A DNA stretch of 64,000 bases from Nonomuraea solani. Lineage in GTDB: Bacteria > Actinomycetota > Actinomycetes > Streptosporangiales > Streptosporangiaceae. Positions 15,172-23,999 of the stretch are shown here, in pieces. Within the stretch, counting starts at the first letter, position 1. Each line of letters starts with the position of its first letter. The notes under the pieces were generated by a model. The model searched no databases and was not told where the DNA came from. It saw nothing but the letters and a program-made list of their open reading frames with translations. The stretch lies in assembly GCF_900108335.1 (NCBI RefSeq), contig NZ_FNVT01000006.1:372001-436000 (forward strand). The letters are read 5' to 3'. The translations under genes and the position numbers were made by a program.

Positions 15172-17885
15172 CCGGATTGCGACCTTACGAGCTGCGTACC
15201 GGCGGGCAGGACGAGCCGCTGGGCGTCGTCGCCGCGCCCTCCTTCTCCTGGCGGCTGGAATCGGACCGGCGTGGCGCGCGTCAGCGCTCCTACCGCGTCC
15301 GGGTGCGGCACCTGCCGGCGACCGGCGGCGCGGTGCTGGTGTGGGACTCCGGCGTGGTGGAGTCGGGTGACACCGCCGGCGCCCGCTACGGCGGCGGGCC
15401 GCTGGTGTCGTCGTCGGCCTACGCATGGGAGGTCGAGGTCGAGGACGAGACGGGCGCACGGGCGACGGCCCGGGCCCGGTTCGGCACCGGAGTGGTGCAC
15501 GCCGGGGAGTGGCGGGCCGCGTGGATCGGCCGCAACCCGGTGTACCGCCAGGCGGCCTCGCCGCCGCAGGACACCGACATCAGCTACACGGTGAACAAAC
15601 TGCGGCCGGTACGCCGCTTCGTCCACGACTTCGAGCTGGCCACCACACCGGCGTCGGCGCGGATCCACACGTCCGCGAAGGGCGTGTACCGCCTCTACGT
15701 CAACGGCCGGCGGGCCGGCCGGGACGAGCTGGTGCCGGGCTGGACCGAGTACCGGGAGCGGATCACGTACCAGAGCTGGGACGTGACCGCCCTGCTGCGG
15801 CCCGGCCGCAACACCATCGCGGCGCTGCTGGGCGACGGCTGGTACGTGGGGTTCATCGGCACCGACCGCCGGCACCAGGCGCAGCACTACGGCACCGAAC
15901 CCGCGCTGCTGGTCCAGCTCGACGTGGACGGCGCGGACGGGTCGCGCCGGTCGATCGTCAGCGGCGAGGGGTGGAGGGAGTCGCCGAGCGACATCCTCTA
16001 CGCCGACCTGCTGATGGGCCAGTACGAGGACTCGCGCCGCGCCGAGCCGGGCTGGGAGCTGCCAGGACACGACACCTCGGCCTGGTCGGAGGCGGTGGTG
16101 ACCTCCCGCGACACCTCCATGCTGGTCCCGGAGACCGACCCGGCGGTGCGCGTGACCGGCCGGCTGCCCGCGGTCGCGGTGACGCCGCGGGGCGACGGAC
16201 GGTTCGTCGTCGACTTCGGGCAGAACGTGGTGGGCCGCGTCGCGCTCACCCTGACGGGCCAGCCCGCCGGCACCCGGGTGCAGCTCACCCATGCCGAGGT
16301 GCTCGACGAGAATGGCGAGCTCTACACCGCGAACCTGCGTACCGCCGAACCCGTCGACGTCTTCTGGACCGACGGCTCGCCGGCGCAGGTGTTCGAGCCC
16401 CGGTTCACCCTGCACGGCTTCCGGTACGCCGAGGTCGCCGGCCTGACCGGAGACCTGGCCCCCGAGCAGGCCGAGGCGGTCGTGCTGCACAACGACTTCG
16501 CGCTGACCGGCGCGTTCGAGACCTCCAGCGCGGACCTGAACGCACTGGCGTCGAACATCACCTGGAGCCTGCGGGGCAATTTCGTGTCGATCCCGACCGA
16601 CTGCCCGCAGCGTGACGAGCGGCTCGGCTGGCTCGCCGACGCGCAGGTGTTCACGCCGACCGCGCTGCTGCTCGCCGACGTCGCCCCGCTGCTGCGCCGC
16701 TGGCTGCGGGACGTGCGCATCGGCCAGTCCGCGGATGGAGCGTTCCCGGACATCTCGCCACGCCTCATCCACCTGCGGGAAGGCGCGCCGGCCTGGGGCG
16801 ACGGCGGGGTGACGATCCCCTGGCACGTCTACCGCGCGACCGGCGACACCGACGTCCTGCGCGAGGCCGTAGACTCCATGGCCGCCTGGGTACGGCACAT
16901 CGAACGGCACAATCCCGGCCTGATCTGGCGCGAGCGCGTCGGCAACGACTACGGCGACTGGCTGCAGGTCGGCGCGGAGACCCCGAAGGACGTGCTGGCC
17001 ACCGCCTACTTCGCGCACAGCGCCGACCTGGCCGCGCGCAGCCTCGCCGTGCTGGGCCGGGACGCCGAGGCGCGCGAGCTGGCCGACCTCGCGGAGCGCG
17101 TTCGCGCGGCCTACCGGGCGGAGTTCGTCGGCCCCGACGGCCGGGTGCGCGGCGACACGCAGGGCGCCTACCTGCTCACCCTCGCGTTCGGCCTGTGCGC
17201 CGAGGGGCAGCGCGACGCCGTCGCCGAACGGCTCGTGGAGGCGATCGAACGCCGCGGCGTCTCCCTCACCTCGGGTTTCATCACGGTCGGGCTCCTGTGC
17301 CCGGTGCTGACCGCGATCGGCCGCTCGGACCTGGCGTACGCGCTGGTCAACGACGACCGGTATCCGTCGTGGCTGTTCTCGGTGCGCAACGGGGCGACGA
17401 CGATCTGGGAGCGCTGGGACGGCTGGACGCCCGAGGGCGGATTCCAGTCGCCGCGGATGAACAGCTTCAACCACTACTCACTCGGCGCCGTCGGCGAGTG
17501 GCTGTTCACCGGGGTGCTCGGCATCGGGCAGGCGCCCGGCTCGGCCGGGTACGCGGACATCCGGCTCGCGCCGCAGCTCCACGCGTCCCTCGACTGGGCG
17601 CGCGGCTCGGTCGAGACCCCTCGCGGGCGCGTCGGGAGCTCCTGGCGCCGCGACGAGGCCGGCTGGTGCGAATGGTCGGTCCTGATACCGCCGGGAGCGG
17701 CCGCCGAAGCCGTAATCCCGGTGCCCTCGGCGGCGGCGATCACGGAAGGAGGTGAGGCCGTCACCCGCTCGGAAGGGGTCACCCTCCAGGCGGAGCGGCA
17801 GGGGTGCACCCGGCTGCGGCTGGAGCCGGGAAGCTACCACTTCCGTTTTCCGGCCGGAGCGCCTGCCGCGACGCCGATCCACTGA
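15168..17885 (+). CDS. GH78 alpha-L-rhamnosidase
   Basis: 905 residues, the usual length for bacterial GH78. Fibronectin-like and beta-sandwich domains at the N-terminus (opening with an LRPYELRTGGQDEPLGV stretch) precede the (alpha/alpha)6 barrel. The hallmark DCPQRDERLGW lies near residue 478, followed by GDAQ-like LADAQVF, and WERWDGWTP near 745 supplies further catalytic-site residues. It has no signal peptide, so it should act in the cytoplasm on imported rhamnosides, releasing L-rhamnose by inversion. Translation is coupled to the permease gene (ATGA). The lack of secretion fits an import-then-cleave strategy. Confidence 0.95.
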   Translation: MTGLRPYELRTGGQDEPLGVVAAPSFSWRLESDRRGARQRSYRVRVRHLPATGGAVLVWDSGVVESGDTAGARYGGGPLVSSSAYAWEVEVEDETGARATARARFGTGVVHAGEWRAAWIGRNPVYRQAASPPQDTDISYTVNKLRPVRRFVHDFELATTPASARIHTSAKGVYRLYVNGRRAGRDELVPGWTEYRERITYQSWDVTALLRPGRNTIAALLGDGWYVGFIGTDRRHQAQHYGTEPALLVQLDVDGADGSRRSIVSGEGWRESPSDILYADLLMGQYEDSRRAEPGWELPGHDTSAWSEAVVTSRDTSMLVPETDPAVRVTGRLPAVAVTPRGDGRFVVDFGQNVVGRVALTLTGQPAGTRVQLTHAEVLDENGELYTANLRTAEPVDVFWTDGSPAQVFEPRFTLHGFRYAEVAGLTGDLAPEQAEAVVLHNDFALTGAFETSSADLNALASNITWSLRGNFVSIPTDCPQRDERLGWLADAQVFTPTALLLADVAPLLRRWLRDVRIGQSADGAFPDISPRLIHLREGAPAWGDGGVTIPWHVYRATGDTDVLREAVDSMAAWVRHIERHNPGLIWRERVGNDYGDWLQVGAETPKDVLATAYFAHSADLAARSLAVLGRDAEARELADLAERVRAAYRAEFVGPDGRVRGDTQGAYLLTLAFGLCAEGQRDAVAERLVEAIERRGVSLTSGFITVGLLCPVLTAIGRSDLAYALVNDDRYPSWLFSVRNGATTIWERWDGWTPEGGFQSPRMNSFNHYSLGAVGEWLFTGVLGIGQAPGSAGYADIRLAPQLHASLDWARGSVETPRGRVGSSWRRDEAGWCEWSVLIPPGAAAEAVIPVPSAAAITEGGEAVTRSEGVTLQAERQGCTRLRLEPGSYHFRFPAGAPAATPIH

Positions 17886-17923
17886 CATTCTCCGGGGCCC
17901 CGCCCCCTCTCGCTTGGAGCAGC

Positions 17924-19171
17924 ATGCACAACCGGAAGATCGCCGCTGTCGCCGGCATCGCGGCGCTGACTTTGGCCGCCTGCGGGTCACCGCCACAGAC
18001 CTCTGAGAAGACCAAGGCGCTCACCATCGCCACGACGTCGAACAACCAGGCGCCGATGGAGGCGGTGATCGAGGCGTACAAGAAGAAGACCGGCCTCGAC
18101 GTCAACCTGACCGTGGCCGACACCGCGCAGTACCAGACCACGCTGCGTACCCAACTGTCGTCGGGGACGGCGTCCGACGTGTTCACGGTGTGGCCGGGCA
18201 GCGGCAATCCCGGCGCCATCACGATCCTGCAGAAGGCCGGCTACCTGGCCGACCTGTCGGACCGGCCGTGGACCACGAAGGTCGAGCCCGGCACGGCCGA
18301 GACGCTGCGGATCGGCGGCAAGACGTACGGGCTGCCGTCCAAGCTCGACGCGATCGGCGCGATCTACAACGCCGGCACGCTGAAGGAGACCGGCCTGAAG
18401 GTGCCGGCGACCTACACCGAGCTGCTCAAGTTCTGCGCGGACGTCAAGGCGAAGGGCAAGGTCGCCTTCGCGCTGGGCCTCCAGACCGACTGGGTGACGC
18501 AGCTGATCCCGTACGCGCTGGTCGCCTCGACCGTCTACGCCGCCGACCCGGCGTTCAACGACAAGATGGCGAAGCGGCAGGCGACCTTCGCCGGCTCGGG
18601 GTGGGAGGCCGCGCTCGCCAAATACACGGAGATGAACAAGTCCGGCTGTTTCAACGACGATCCGCTCGGCACCGACGTGACCGCGTCCTACTCCCTGGTC
18701 AACACCGGTAAGGCCGTCGGCGTGGTGCAGGTGCTGGCCTCGTTCTCGCAGATCACCTCGGCCGCTCCGAAGGGCACGGAGTTCGGGTTCTTCCCGCTGC
18801 CGGGCGGTGACACCGGCACCAACCCGATCCCGCGCGGCATCGGCGTGAGCTTCGCGGTCAACGACAAGGCGAAGAACAGGGTGAACGCCCTCGGCTTCGT
18901 CGACTGGCTGGCGACGCCGGAGGCCACCAAGGCCTGGTTCGGCACGGCGCCCGGCATCCCCGCGATCCAGGGGGCCGAGGTCGAGGCGGAGCCGGCCGTG
19001 CGGGCGGCGATCGACATCATCGCCGCCGGCAAGACCGCTCCCTTCCCGGACACCGGCTGGCCGAGCGCGAAGGTGCAGGCCGCGCACCTCGCCGGGATCC
19101 AGCGGCTCTTCTCCGGGCAGGCGGACGCCAAGCAGGTGCTGGCGTCGATGGACGAGGCCTACGGCCGCTGA
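17924..19171 (+). CDS. Extracellular sugar-binding lipoprotein of the ABC importer
   Basis: 415 residues from ATG 17924 (GGAG eight bases upstream); longer frames run back into the rhamnosidase. Signal peptide with lipobox LAAC, cysteine at residue 20, so it is a lipid-anchored substrate-binding protein. The mature part is a cluster D/CUT1 solute-binding fold (VFTVWPGSGNPGAI, FGFFPLPGGDTGTNPIPRG hinge-region segments). It should capture a rhamnose-containing oligosaccharide or glycoside and deliver it to the two permeases. Placing it after the hydrolase gene rather than before the permeases is slightly unusual. Confidence 0.94.
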   Translation: MHNRKIAAVAGIAALTLAACGSPPQTSEKTKALTIATTSNNQAPMEAVIEAYKKKTGLDVNLTVADTAQYQTTLRTQLSSGTASDVFTVWPGSGNPGAITILQKAGYLADLSDRPWTTKVEPGTAETLRIGGKTYGLPSKLDAIGAIYNAGTLKETGLKVPATYTELLKFCADVKAKGKVAFALGLQTDWVTQLIPYALVASTVYAADPAFNDKMAKRQATFAGSGWEAALAKYTEMNKSGCFNDDPLGTDVTASYSLVNTGKAVGVVQVLASFSQITSAAPKGTEFGFFPLPGGDTGTNPIPRGIGVSFAVNDKAKNRVNALGFVDWLATPEATKAWFGTAPGIPAIQGAEVEAEPAVRAAIDIIAAGKTAPFPDTGWPSAKVQAAHLAGIQRLFSGQADAKQVLASMDEAYGR

Positions 19172-19194
19172 TTCCCTTCTCTCGCGAAAGAGCC

Positions 19195-20067
19195 ATGCCT
19201 ACAACGTCGCATGACATCATCACCGCCGTACCCGTGTCGTTCGCCGAGGACGGATCGCTCGACCTGACCGGAACCCGGGAGATCCTCGCGTACGTCGCGG
19301 GCTCCGGGGTCCAGGGGGCGCTCGTGCTCGGCACGACCGGGGAGTTCCCGGCCCTGTCGATACCCGAGCGCAACGCGGTCGCGGCGCTCGCCGTGGAGGT
19401 GCTGCCCGACATCCGGGTGATCGTGCACGTCGGAGCCGCCAGCCGGTTCGAGGTGTCGCAGCTCATCGCGGGCGCGCGGGCGGCCGGCGCCCGCGAGATC
19501 GCCGTGCTCACCCCGTTCTATCTGCCGGCGCCGCCCGGCGAGGTCTTCGCGTTCTTCCGTGACGTCAGCGCCGAGGCCGACGGCCTGGACGTGTTCGTCT
19601 ACCTCTTCGAGGCGCGCACCGGCGTGGCGGTGGACGAGGACCTGCTGGTACGGCTCGCGGGCCTCCCCAACGTCGTGGGACTGAAGGTCAGCGGGGAACC
19701 GCTCGACAGGATCGCCTCGTTCCGGGGCCGCCTGCCCGAGGAGTTCCTCATTTACACCGGCAGCGACGCCGACTACGCGACGTCCGCCGCCGCGGGCGCG
19801 AACGGGATCGTGTCCGGCGTGGCGTCGGCGTTCGCCAGACCGTTCGTCGCGATGCGGGCCGCGCTGGAGCGCGCGGACGCCGCCGCCGTGGCTCGCCTGC
19901 AGGGCGACGTCGACGAGGTGGTGGACGCGATCCAGGGCGAGCCGACGCGGATGCGCTCGGTGCACCGCCTCGCCGGCCGGCCGGTCGGCCGGTCACGCAT
20001 GCCGATCCCGGAACCCGACCAGGAAGCCCTGCGGCGGCTCGCCCGAGCCCTGCCACTCTACCACTAA
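19195..20067 (+). CDS. Dihydrodipicolinate synthase/N-acetylneuraminate lyase family aldolase
   Basis: 290 residues, a class I aldolase TIM barrel. GTTGEF (46-51) is the phosphate/carboxylate-binding loop, Y136 the proton-relay tyrosine and K164 in GLKVS the Schiff-base lysine. DapA itself would be elsewhere, and the operon context argues for a catabolic keto-deoxy sugar acid aldolase. An attractive candidate is 2-keto-3-deoxy-L-rhamnonate aldolase, cleaving to pyruvate and lactaldehyde in the non-phosphorylative rhamnose route, which is known to use this family. Other steps of that route are not in the operon, so the assignment is inference. Confidence 0.88.
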   Translation: MPTTSHDIITAVPVSFAEDGSLDLTGTREILAYVAGSGVQGALVLGTTGEFPALSIPERNAVAALAVEVLPDIRVIVHVGAASRFEVSQLIAGARAAGAREIAVLTPFYLPAPPGEVFAFFRDVSAEADGLDVFVYLFEARTGVAVDEDLLVRLAGLPNVVGLKVSGEPLDRIASFRGRLPEEFLIYTGSDADYATSAAAGANGIVSGVASAFARPFVAMRAALERADAAAVARLQGDVDEVVDAIQGEPTRMRSVHRLAGRPVGRSRMPIPEPDQEALRRLARALPLYH

Positions 20068-20078
20068 CGGAGAATGCC

Positions 20079-21275
20079 ATGACGCGTACACGCCGCCCTG
20101 TCCGCACCGCCGCCCTCGCCTTGGCGGCCCTCCTCGCCCTGTCCGCAGCCCCGGCGTACGCCGCGGAGGAACCGCCGATGAAGGTGACCGACGGGCTCAT
20201 CGACACCTCCGACACCGCCACCCTCGGCCTCGACCTGGCCAAGCGCGCCAGGACCATTACGGTCTTCGCGCCGGGCGACGACGACCTGAAGTACAACCAC
20301 GGTGTCGTGCTCATGCCGTTCAAGGGCCGGCTGTACGCGCAGTGGCAGAGCTCCGCCGTCGACGAGGACGCGCCCGACACGATCGTCACCTACGCGACCA
20401 GCGGCAACGGCAAGAAGTGGTCGAAGCCGATCCCGCTCACCGCGCCGCGCACCGACGGATACACCTCCAGCGGCGGCTGGTGGACCAACGGGCGGACCCT
20501 CGTCGCCTACCTCAACGTCTGGCCGCGCGCGCTGACCCCGCGCGGCGGCCACACCGAGTACGTGACCAGCACCGACGGCCGCCGCTGGAGCAAGCCCCGG
20601 CGGGTGACCGGGGCCGACGGGCAGCCGGTGAACGGCATCATCGAGCAGGACGTCAAGGCGCTGCCGGGCGGGCGGCTGCTGACCGCGTTCCACGTGCAGC
20701 CGGGCCTGTTCGTCAAGCCGTACTACACCGACGACCCGCTCGGCGTCTCCGGCTGGAAGCAGGGCGACTTCACCAACCAGCCGAACACCCCGGAGATCAG
20801 CCGCGAACTGGAGCCGAGCTGGTACCGGCGACCGGACGGCTCGGTCGTGATGGTCTTCCGCGACCAGGGCGGCGGCACCCTCCGCAAGCTCGCCGCGGTC
20901 AGCACCGACAACGGCGAGACCTGGTCGCGGTCGGTCGAGACGAACGTGCCCGACTCGCGCAGCAAGCAGAGCGCGGGCAACCTGCCGGACGGCACCGCCT
21001 ACCTGGTGAGCAACCCGACCGGCACCCGCACCCGGTATCCGCTCACGGTGCTGACCAGCGCCGACGGGGTGACCTTCGACAAGGGGTACAACCTGCGCAC
21101 CGCCAATGACCTGCAGCCGCGCCGCTACGAGGGCCTGTACAAGAACGCCGGGTACAGCTATCCGAAGAGCGTCGTGTGGAACGGCCACCTGTACGCGGCG
21201 TACGGCACCAACAAGGAGGACGTGCAGCTCAGCAGGATCCCCGTCGCCGACCTCGCGCGGCGGGGCGGGGAATGA
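20079..21275 (+). CDS. Secreted BNR/Asp-box beta-propeller glycosidase
   Basis: 398 residues. A Sec signal peptide ends near AYAAEE (about residue 28). Several Asp-box-like repeats are visible (SGNGKKWSK, STDGRRWSK, STDNGETWSRS, SADGVTFD), the hallmark of sialidase-type propellers. Automatic tools would call it exo-alpha-sialidase. Context suggests otherwise: propeller enzymes that release terminal rhamnose or uronic acid (for example GH145-type) are known, and this operon handles rhamnosides. It would act outside the cell, trimming the polymer before import. It starts 11 bases after the aldolase stop and is the last gene of the operon. Confidence 0.8.
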   Translation: MTRTRRPVRTAALALAALLALSAAPAYAAEEPPMKVTDGLIDTSDTATLGLDLAKRARTITVFAPGDDDLKYNHGVVLMPFKGRLYAQWQSSAVDEDAPDTIVTYATSGNGKKWSKPIPLTAPRTDGYTSSGGWWTNGRTLVAYLNVWPRALTPRGGHTEYVTSTDGRRWSKPRRVTGADGQPVNGIIEQDVKALPGGRLLTAFHVQPGLFVKPYYTDDPLGVSGWKQGDFTNQPNTPEISRELEPSWYRRPDGSVVMVFRDQGGGTLRKLAAVSTDNGETWSRSVETNVPDSRSKQSAGNLPDGTAYLVSNPTGTRTRYPLTVLTSADGVTFDKGYNLRTANDLQPRRYEGLYKNAGYSYPKSVVWNGHLYAAYGTNKEDVQLSRIPVADLARRGGE

Positions 21276-21314
21276 CGGCCACCCGGCGGCGAAATAAAAT
21301 ACGAGAGACAAATT

Positions 21315-21334
21315 ATCCATTCTCAACAATGGAT
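21315..21334. terminator. Hairpin in AT-rich spacer after the rhamnoside operon
   Basis: ATCCATT (21315-21321) pairs with AATGGAT (21328-21334) around a six-base loop, 40 bases past the propeller gene stop. The surrounding 21285-21375 stretch is strikingly AT-rich for this genome. It is a weak but plausible terminator. Confidence 0.4.
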
Positions 21335-21382
21335 CACTCGAATAATATCTACAGGCAGAAGAATGTCCGCTAATATCGCTGG

Positions 21383-22108
21383 ATGGCCCAGGACCGAGTA
21401 GAAGATCCGGCCGCCGCAAAAGAACGCGGGCATCAACATCGGGTCGCGGTGGTGACGGCGTTCGTGACATTCGCCGGAACTCTGATCTCATCGGCCGCCG
21501 TCGTGGTCGCCGCCATCATCGCCGCTCCTGACGCGGTACGCGATGCGCTGGGCGATCGCATCGCGGTGACCACGACCGCCACGGCGACGGTCACCATGAC
21601 GACCACGGCCACGGCCGTCCCTTCGGCGACCAGAGACGGGGAACAGGCGTCCGCGGGAACGGGAGTCGTGCTCAGCGCCAATGAGGCGGTCACGGACGAG
21701 TCCTGCGGGAGCCTGGGCGGGAACGCCTGGGAAGACGGCACCGCGCTGCTGGGTGGCGAGACCACGCCGGCTCCCGGCATGACCTGCCTCGTCTCTCAGC
21801 GTGGCGCCATGGACGGCAGCATGGACTTCGTCGTCCCCCAGGGCGCCATCACGTTCACGGCGAAAGCCGGCATTGATCGAGAATCCGCCAATGGTGCGGC
21901 GCAGGTCGAATTCTCGGTCGTGGCTCTCGATGGCCGGGTGCTGGACAAGCAGGTGGCCACGTATACCGAGTCGCCGACCGTGACGGCTCAGGTGGCGGAT
22001 ACGTCCCGCATTACGCTCAAGATTCTCGTGCTCAAGGGCAACAGCACGTCGACGGGCGACTCGTTCCGCCTGGCCTGGATCTCCCCCAAGTTTCAGACCG
22101 GCCCGTGA
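21383..22108 (+). CDS. Membrane-anchored protein with NPCBM-like C-terminal domain
   Basis: 241 residues. One TM helix at about 22-46, then a Thr/Ala-rich extracellular linker (about 62-85) suited to glycosylation or wall spanning. The last 130 residues resemble the NPCBM/NEW2 carbohydrate-binding module (TFTAKAGIDRES, then a VEFSVVALDGRVL strand and a RITLKILVL strand). It has no catalytic domain and probably binds surface glycans. The gene follows the rhamnoside operon after an AT-rich spacer and is likely transcribed on its own. Domain call rests on pattern only. Confidence 0.65.
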   Translation: MAQDRVEDPAAAKERGHQHRVAVVTAFVTFAGTLISSAAVVVAAIIAAPDAVRDALGDRIAVTTTATATVTMTTTATAVPSATRDGEQASAGTGVVLSANEAVTDESCGSLGGNAWEDGTALLGGETTPAPGMTCLVSQRGAMDGSMDFVVPQGAITFTAKAGIDRESANGAAQVEFSVVALDGRVLDKQVATYTESPTVTAQVADTSRITLKILVLKGNSTSTGDSFRLAWISPKFQTGP

Positions 22109-22183
22109 CACGAAAAAGCCGGAAATTCCCGCCCACCGCCATCCCTGAGACGGTTCTGTTCCGCCGTACGGTAGCGTCGGTTC

Positions 22184-23683
22184 GTGAAGATCGTCGATGG
22201 CCCGTTCGCCGGCATGGACGCGGAGCTCGTCTCCGCGGACGGAGACACGTTGACGGCGCAGGTGACGGTCTTCGGCCGGCCGACAACGGTGGAACTCCAC
22301 CGGGACCAGGTGGAGCGTCCCGAGGACATACCCGAGTTGTGGTCCAGCGACCTCACAAAACTGCGGGAGCAGGTGGCGGCGCGGTACGACGACCTCGGGT
22401 ATGAGGAGAAGTTCGCGTTCTTCCTCGGGCGGGTCGATCTTCCCGAGGAGGATCCGGCCCAGGAGTGGGACGCCTACACCGCGCTGTGCGCCGAGGTCGA
22501 CGCCCGAATGCGGCAGCGCAGGGCGGCGGCCTTGCGTGCGTTCGATCAGGGGATCGCCGCCCTGCCGGCCGCCCGGGAAGAGCGCCGGTCGCGCTATTCG
22601 CGCCTTGACGCCGAACGGGCGCACCGCCGGCGGGCCGCGGCGCGTTCCGCCGCCGAGCTGCGTGACTACGCGGTGTGGCGGGCGGCGAACCGGCCGCAGG
22701 GCCAGCGCGCCGCGGTGGCCCGGGTGGAGCGCGAGCGCGCCGCCGTTGAGGAACGGGTCGAGCGCGACTGGGGGTTCCGGCTGCCCGGCTCGATCTTCCG
22801 GTTCCGGGCCTTCCTGCTGTCCCTGGGCCCGATCGAAAAGCGGGCTCTCGACGACCTGGAGCTGGTCCCGTACGGGATCATGGATCTCTTCGACGATCCC
22901 GCGCGCGGTGCCCGCCCCGGCGTCGATGTGCGCGTACACGGCCGCTACTACCGTGACCCGCCCGAGTTCCTCACGTTCATGCACGGCGGCACCGACGGGC
23001 TGCATTTCGGGCTCTGGTACGACGACGGCCGCACCTGCACCGGCGTCGCCTCCTACTACAACAACGACGGTGGCGGCGTGGGCCTCCCATCGGGGACCCC
23101 TCTCGAAACCGTCCGGAACGCGCTCGAATGGGGATGGCGCCACGTCGGAGACTGGGACGACGAGCCGGCCGATCCCCCGGACCCCGAGGTGGTCGAACGA
23201 CGGCATCGGCTACGGCTGCTGCGCGAGACCCTGATGACCTTCGAGACCGGCGACCGCGACGAACACGGCGAGGACTACCACAACGCCTGCGGGCAGCCCG
23301 AGCACGAAGATCGGATCGAGACCCTCGACGGCGGCGGCGCGCTCGCCGACGGTGACACCGTGATCGAACGCGGCCGTCAGAGACCATGGGACGACTACGA
23401 CTTCTGCACGGCCCTGCGCAAGGAGCTGACCGACCCGGCCGCCCGCGGAGCCCGCGTCGCCGAGGCACGGCAGCGCTGCGCCGCCGGACAGCCCGCCGAC
23501 GCCCTCACGCTCGGCCGTGACCTGCACTGGATCAGCGCGGGCGACCCCGAACGCGAACGCCAGGCGAACGAGCTGCTCACCCTGGCCTACCGCGCCCTGG
23601 GACGCGACAATCTCGCCGCGATCGCGCAAGCCCACCACCGCCACCGCGACCTCCCCCAGGTGCACGTCCTCGAAGGGACCTGA
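22184..23683 (+). CDS. NusG-type KOW domain fused to HPF1/ADP-ribosylation-family-like domain
   Basis: 499 residues. The first 45 (VDGPFAGMDAELVSADG, then TVFGRPTTVELHRDQVE) match the C-terminal KOW domain of NusG, including the FGR-TPVEL-QVE pattern. A charged coiled-coil-like stretch runs from about 100 to 205. The central part (about 215-320: RYYRDPPEF, GTDGLHFGLWYDD) resembles the family annotated ADP-ribosylation family/DUF2228, related to eukaryotic HPF1. The last 90 residues are TPR-like helices. Function is unknown; the KOW part suggests binding of RNA, ribosome or RNA polymerase. The ATG at 22184 gives the complete KOW fold. Confidence 0.65.
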   Translation: MKIVDGPFAGMDAELVSADGDTLTAQVTVFGRPTTVELHRDQVERPEDIPELWSSDLTKLREQVAARYDDLGYEEKFAFFLGRVDLPEEDPAQEWDAYTALCAEVDARMRQRRAAALRAFDQGIAALPAAREERRSRYSRLDAERAHRRRAAARSAAELRDYAVWRAANRPQGQRAAVARVERERAAVEERVERDWGFRLPGSIFRFRAFLLSLGPIEKRALDDLELVPYGIMDLFDDPARGARPGVDVRVHGRYYRDPPEFLTFMHGGTDGLHFGLWYDDGRTCTGVASYYNNDGGGVGLPSGTPLETVRNALEWGWRHVGDWDDEPADPPDPEVVERRHRLRLLRETLMTFETGDRDEHGEDYHNACGQPEHEDRIETLDGGGALADGDTVIERGRQRPWDDYDFCTALRKELTDPAARGARVAEARQRCAAGQPADALTLGRDLHWISAGDPERERQANELLTLAYRALGRDNLAAIAQAHHRHRDLPQVHVLEGT

Positions 23684-23728
23684 TCCGGCCGCGCCGGATT
23701 GTCGGTGGGACGATCTATTGTCCCGGCC

Positions 23729-23962
23729 ATGACTTCAGCGACGCAGGCGTACACCTACGCCGCGCCCTCCTCCCTCGTCGACGGTCGTCTCGGATTGGCG
23801 ACCTCCGGCGGGCGGGCCCTGTCCGGCCCGGCCGTGGCCCCTCGGTTCTTCAGCGGCGTGGTGGCCCAGGCCGCCCCCGCCGCGGCGGCCCTGCTCGGGC
23901 CGTGCAAACACGTGCTGGCCGCCCGGATCGTCGCCCGCGCCGCCGTGGAGGTCTCCCGATGA
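23729..23962 (+). pseudogene. Internally deleted SWIM zinc-finger protein gene
   Basis: 77 residues from ATG 23729. The first 45 (TYAAPSSLVDGRLGLATSGG, then APRFFSG) are the conserved N-terminus of the long SWIM zinc-finger proteins that accompany DUF6493/MoxR/VWA genes. They pass directly into PCKHVLAARIV, which looks like the C-K-H end of the SWIM zinc motif. The several hundred residues between, including the first two zinc ligands, are missing, so this is most simply a gene collapsed by internal deletion. It lies 37 bases before the DUF6493-like gene, its usual neighbour. It might still be translated as a micro-protein. Confidence 0.6.
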
Positions 23963-23999
23963 CCAGGCGCCTCCACGCCCAGCTCACCGGAGTCACGTC

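Noticed and set aside
21372..21377. TAATAT as a -10 box for the NPCBM-like gene
   Set aside because: It lies only five bases before the ATG and no -35 match sits 17 bases upstream; likely a by-product of the AT-rich spacer.
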